A stretch of DNA of 14,983 nucleotides from JAAGZL01 sp050297535. GTDB lineage: Bacteria; Pseudomonadota; Gammaproteobacteria; Chromatiales; Chromatiaceae. A model generated the notes under the pieces. The model was given only the letters and a program-made list of their open reading frames with translations, made no database searches and was not told where the DNA came from. Below are positions 12,486 through 14,983 of this stretch, piece by piece. The translations under genes were made by a program, and so were the position numbers. The stretch lies in contig JBNKSV010000047.1 in the NCBI GenBank assembly GCA_050297535.1, positions 1-14,983 on the forward strand, given 5' to 3'. Position 1 is the first letter of the stretch; every line of letters begins with the position of its first letter.

Positions 12486-14069
12486 ATGAGAAGTATATTT
12501 ATCCTGTCAGCAGCTATATTAACGCTGCTATCCAGCGGCATAACCATTGCCTCTACCGCCGATCATAGCGAATTCGAAGAGCTGAAAGGCCCATTCGCCA
12601 GTGGTCCAGAAGTAACCAAGGCCTGTATCGACTGCCATAACAAGGCGGCCGATGAGGTACGCAACAGCATTCACGGCACCTGGGAATACGATCACCCAAA
12701 GACCGGTCAAAAGCTGGGCAAGAGGACCTCAATCAACTCCTTCTGCGGAAACACGGTATCCAATGAACCGCGTTGCACCAGTTGCCATGCCTCATACGAC
12801 TGGCGCAACATGAATGAGCAACCACCTTCGGCCACCGATGACAGCAAGATCGACTGTCTGGTCTGCCACGACACCACCGGCAACTACAGCAAATGGCCTA
12901 CCGGTGCGGGACATCCGCTTTATGAACCGAAGACCGTAAAAGGAAAGACCCATATGCCGCCGGATCTGGCCAATGTGGCCCAGAACGTCGGCATGCCCCA
13001 GCGTCAGAATTGCGGCTCCTGCCACTTCTATGGCGGTGGCGGCGACAATGTAAAACATGGAGACCTGTCTTCCGTGCTGGTGGAGCCCAGCAAAGAGGTT
13101 GATGTCCATATGGACAAGGCAGGACTCAATTTCTCCTGTAACAAATGCCACGTCTCCTCCGACCACAAATGGGCCGGCAGCCACTACAATCTGATGGCGA
13201 CAGACAAGGAAGGCACTGGGAAGCCAGGCGAACGCCGCGATTCAGCCAGTTGTGAAAGCTGCCACGGTCTGGAGCCACATTCTAAGACCAAGGTTGTTGG
13301 ATTAAAACTAAACCACCATGTCGAGCGGGTGGCATGCGAGACATGTCACATCCCAGAATTTGCCAAAGGTGGTGTGGCCACCAAGACCTTCTGGGATTGG
13401 TCTAAGGTAGACAAGAGCGGCGAACTGGGTAAAGGTGCTGAGGATTATGTACAGGGTGACGGCGAACATCGCCACGGCTATCTGAAGCAAAAAGGCGTCT
13501 TTAAATACGGCGAGAACGTCAAGCCCTACTACGCGTGGTTCAATGGCGTCATCGAGTACACCAATACCGATCATAAGATCGACCCCACCAAGGTCGTAGA
13601 GGTCAATAAGATCCACGGATCCCAGGACGATCCGGATTCACGCATCTGGCCGTTCAAGCGCATGGTGGGACGCCAAGCATACGACAAGGTAAACAACAAC
13701 CTGGTCTATAACAATGTGTGGGGTCCGACTACTGATACAGCCTTGTGGACCAACTTCGATTGGGAGAAGTCTATTCCTGCGGCCATGGCCAAGGCGGGCC
13801 TGCCATACAGCGGTGAATACGGTTTTGTGGATACCTACATGTATTGGCCAACCAACCACATGGTAGCCCCCAAGGAAAAGGCGCTGAAATGCCAAGAGTG
13901 TCACGCCAAGGAAGGGCGTCTTAAGGATCTGGACATCCCCTATATGCCTGGCACAGGCAAGACCAGCCGCCTGGATCTGATCAGTATATTGGCCGTGCTG
14001 GCCACGCTGGTCGGAGTATTGGGGCATGCCATCATTCGCAAAGTAACAGCAATGGCGAGGAAGAAATAA
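12486..14069 (+). CDS. Octaheme c-type cytochrome, tetrathionate-reductase (OTR) family, membrane-anchored
   Basis: A predicted periplasmic multiheme reductase of 527 residues. The signal peptide is MRSIFILSAAILTLLSSGITIAS, with likely cleavage near residue 23. Eight CXXCH heme sites begin at Cys47, 97, 124, 176, 218, 256, 284 and 469. A C-terminal membrane helix spans about 496-517 and ends in basic AMARKK. The spacing, the SNEPRCTSCHASYDW region and the NCGSCH...GGGGDNVKHGDL region fit the octaheme tetrathionate reductase family, whose Shewanella member reduces tetrathionate and also nitrite and hydroxylamine in vitro. In that family a lysine ligates the active-site heme; Lys190 in NVKHG is a candidate, not proven. 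An in-frame TTG at 12459 would add nine residues ahead of a clean signal peptide, so ATG 12486 is preferred. The stop overlaps the start of the cytochrome b gene by one base. The natural substrate is uncertain. Confidence 0.88.
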   Translation: MRSIFILSAAILTLLSSGITIASTADHSEFEELKGPFASGPEVTKACIDCHNKAADEVRNSIHGTWEYDHPKTGQKLGKRTSINSFCGNTVSNEPRCTSCHASYDWRNMNEQPPSATDDSKIDCLVCHDTTGNYSKWPTGAGHPLYEPKTVKGKTHMPPDLANVAQNVGMPQRQNCGSCHFYGGGGDNVKHGDLSSVLVEPSKEVDVHMDKAGLNFSCNKCHVSSDHKWAGSHYNLMATDKEGTGKPGERRDSASCESCHGLEPHSKTKVVGLKLNHHVERVACETCHIPEFAKGGVATKTFWDWSKVDKSGELGKGAEDYVQGDGEHRHGYLKQKGVFKYGENVKPYYAWFNGVIEYTNTDHKIDPTKVVEVNKIHGSQDDPDSRIWPFKRMVGRQAYDKVNNNLVYNNVWGPTTDTALWTNFDWEKSIPAAMAKAGLPYSGEYGFVDTYMYWPTNHMVAPKEKALKCQECHAKEGRLKDLDIPYMPGTGKTSRLDLISILAVLATLVGVLGHAIIRKVTAMARKK

Positions 14070-14743
14070 TGGCCATACATACAATCCGCGTTTTCCCTAT
14101 TTTTGAGCGCATCTGGCATTGGGGCCAGGCGCTCTCCATATTTATCCTGGTATTTACCGGCTTGGCTATACATGGCATCCATGACTGGATGAACTACGGA
14201 ATGGCGGTCACCATACATACCATAGTTGCATTGGCGCTGTTGGTGCTTTGGGCCTTCGCCACCTTCTGGCTGTTCACCACCGGTGAGATCCGCCACTTCG
14301 TCCCAGCCATGACCTTGAAATGCCGTAATACCCTGCTATCGGTAGCAAGATATTACGCCTGGGGCATCTTCCACGGAGAACATCACCCCTACCAGAAGAC
14401 CATGCTGAGAAAGCACAATCCACTGCAGGGAATATCGTATCTGCTGTTGAAGATTGTCGTCTTTCCGGCCATCTGGATATCTGGCATCGCTTATCTATTG
14501 CAGAGCGTAGGCATGGTGGATTTTACCGGTATCCTTGGTATTAAGGTCGTTGCACTCGTACATACAGTGGCAGCCGTTGTCATCATTATGTTCGTAATCC
14601 TTCACGTCTACCTACTGACCACCGGCCACTCATTCATGGGGCATCTCATGCCGATGATAAACGGCAAAGACAAGGTAGACCTGACCAAGGAGCAGTACGA
14701 CTATCTGTTGGCACACGAACCAGAGAAATTAAAGCTGGACTGA
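14069..14743 (+). CDS. Cytochrome b-type membrane protein (cytochrome b/b6-like), electron partner of the octaheme cytochrome
   Basis: A 224-residue inner-membrane protein with about four main helices: residues 12-36, 44-71, 122-146 and 158-185. Histidines placed as in di-heme b cytochromes of the Ni/Fe-hydrogenase or formate-dehydrogenase gamma type are His17 (RIWHWGQ), His50 (TIHT), His165 (VHT) and His179 (LHVYLLTTGH). The likely role is to oxidise quinol and pass electrons to the octaheme protein, by analogy with such pairs. The start ATG overlaps the preceding TAA by one base, so the two are translationally coupled and probably made in fixed ratio. A charged C-terminal tail of about 25 residues follows the last helix. 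The terminator at 14771-14816 ends the operon. Confidence 0.85.
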   Translation: MAIHTIRVFPIFERIWHWGQALSIFILVFTGLAIHGIHDWMNYGMAVTIHTIVALALLVLWAFATFWLFTTGEIRHFVPAMTLKCRNTLLSVARYYAWGIFHGEHHPYQKTMLRKHNPLQGISYLLLKIVVFPAIWISGIAYLLQSVGMVDFTGILGIKVVALVHTVAAVVIIMFVILHVYLLTTGHSFMGHLMPMINGKDKVDLTKEQYDYLLAHEPEKLKLD

Positions 14744-14770
14744 GACCGATAAGATAAGAAACTGAAATAC

Positions 14771-14816
14771 AAACGCCGCAGATATCCGGTCTATATACCG
14801 ATCATCTGCGGCGTTT
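14771..14816. terminator. Strong bidirectional intrinsic terminator
   Basis: AAACGCCGCAGAT (14771-14783) pairs perfectly with ATCTGCGGCGTTT (14804-14816), with an inner CGGT/ACCG stem around CTATAT. A T-run closes the plus strand, and the leading As act the same way on the minus strand. It lies between the convergent cytochrome operon and guaA. Confidence 0.9.
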
Positions 14817-14834
14817 TATATCGTAAGGCAACAA

Positions 14835-14983
14835 CTACTCCCACTCAATCGTAGCCGGCGGCTTGCCGGAGATATCATAGGCCACGCGGGAGATCCCCTT
14901 CACCTCGTTGATGATGCGGCGTGACACCAGTTCCAAAAACTCAAATGGCAGATGGGCAAAACGAGCGGTCATGAAATCTATGG
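14835..14983 (-). CDS. guaA: GMP synthase (glutamine-hydrolysing), C-terminal end (5' part outside window)
   Basis: Makes GMP from XMP, ATP and glutamine in the cytoplasm. Only the last 49 residues are in the window. Read on the minus strand they give DFMTARFAHLPFEFLELVSR, then RIINEVKGISRVAYDISGKPPATIEWE and a TAG stop at 14835-14837. The end NEVKG..RV.YDISGKPPATIEWE matches the C-terminal dimerisation domain of GuaA almost residue for residue (E. coli ends the same way). The gene runs off the right edge of the window. The strong terminator at 14771-14816 lies just beyond its stop. tadA, which in several gammaproteobacteria lies close to guaA, is here about 4.7 kb away on the same strand. 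Confidence 0.95.
   Translation of the reverse strand, partial: IDFMTARFAHLPFEFLELVSRRIINEVKGISRVAYDISGKPPATIEWE

Noticed and set aside
1..14983. CRISPR array, phage genes or transposase genes
   Set aside because: No regularly spaced repeats and no recognisable cas, phage, integrase or transposase protein are present in the window, although small palindromic elements are.

Overview
The window reads as chromosome of a gammaproteobacterium of roughly 50% GC. This rests on E. coli-like GlgB, GlgA, Pgi, TadA, MltF, MtgA and GuaA proteins, a tRNA-Ser gene that encodes its own CCA end, and a membrane-linked octaheme cytochrome of the tetrathionate-reductase (OTR) type. A respiratory, possibly sulfur-metabolising organism is a reasonable inference; genus and species cannot be read from the sequence.

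Bases 1-4080 hold glycogen metabolism: the 3' end of glgB (+), pgi (-) and glgA (+). Pgi supplies or consumes glucose-6-phosphate, GlgA elongates the glucan and GlgB branches it. A REP-like hairpin lies after glgB, and a 71-bp palindromic element sits between the divergent pgi and glgA.

Bases 4131-7551 hold a compact unit: a GbsR/MarR-type regulator, then four closely spaced genes for a small membrane protein, an SDR/NDUFA9-like dehydrogenase fused to a DoxX-like membrane domain, a DUF2269 membrane protein and a DUF4166 protein. Near-identical palindromes (TTTCwGT-N4-ACAGAAA) lie just before the regulator and just before the four-gene operon. They are very likely the regulator's operators. 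This is the best candidate for an undescribed system here.

Bases 7552-8175 have no protein gene. They contain hairpin-rich repeats, a bidirectional terminator, tRNA-Ser(CGA) on the minus strand and, 158 bp beyond it, a second identical copy of the tRNA 5' half that stops exactly at the anticodon. A palindromic element abuts that break.

Bases 8176-12021 hold mltF (+) and tadA (-), a tandem pair of paralogous small proteins of unknown function (+), and mtgA (-). MltF cleaves and MtgA polymerises peptidoglycan glycan strands.

Bases 12022-14983 hold a 464-base regulatory gap, an octaheme cytochrome c with a C-terminal membrane anchor, an overlapping cytochrome b-type quinol-oxidising partner, a strong bidirectional terminator and the 3' end of guaA (-). 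From knowledge of other gammaproteobacteria, guaA, tadA and mltF often lie close together, so the paralog pair, mtgA and the cytochrome operon may be insertions into that neighbourhood.
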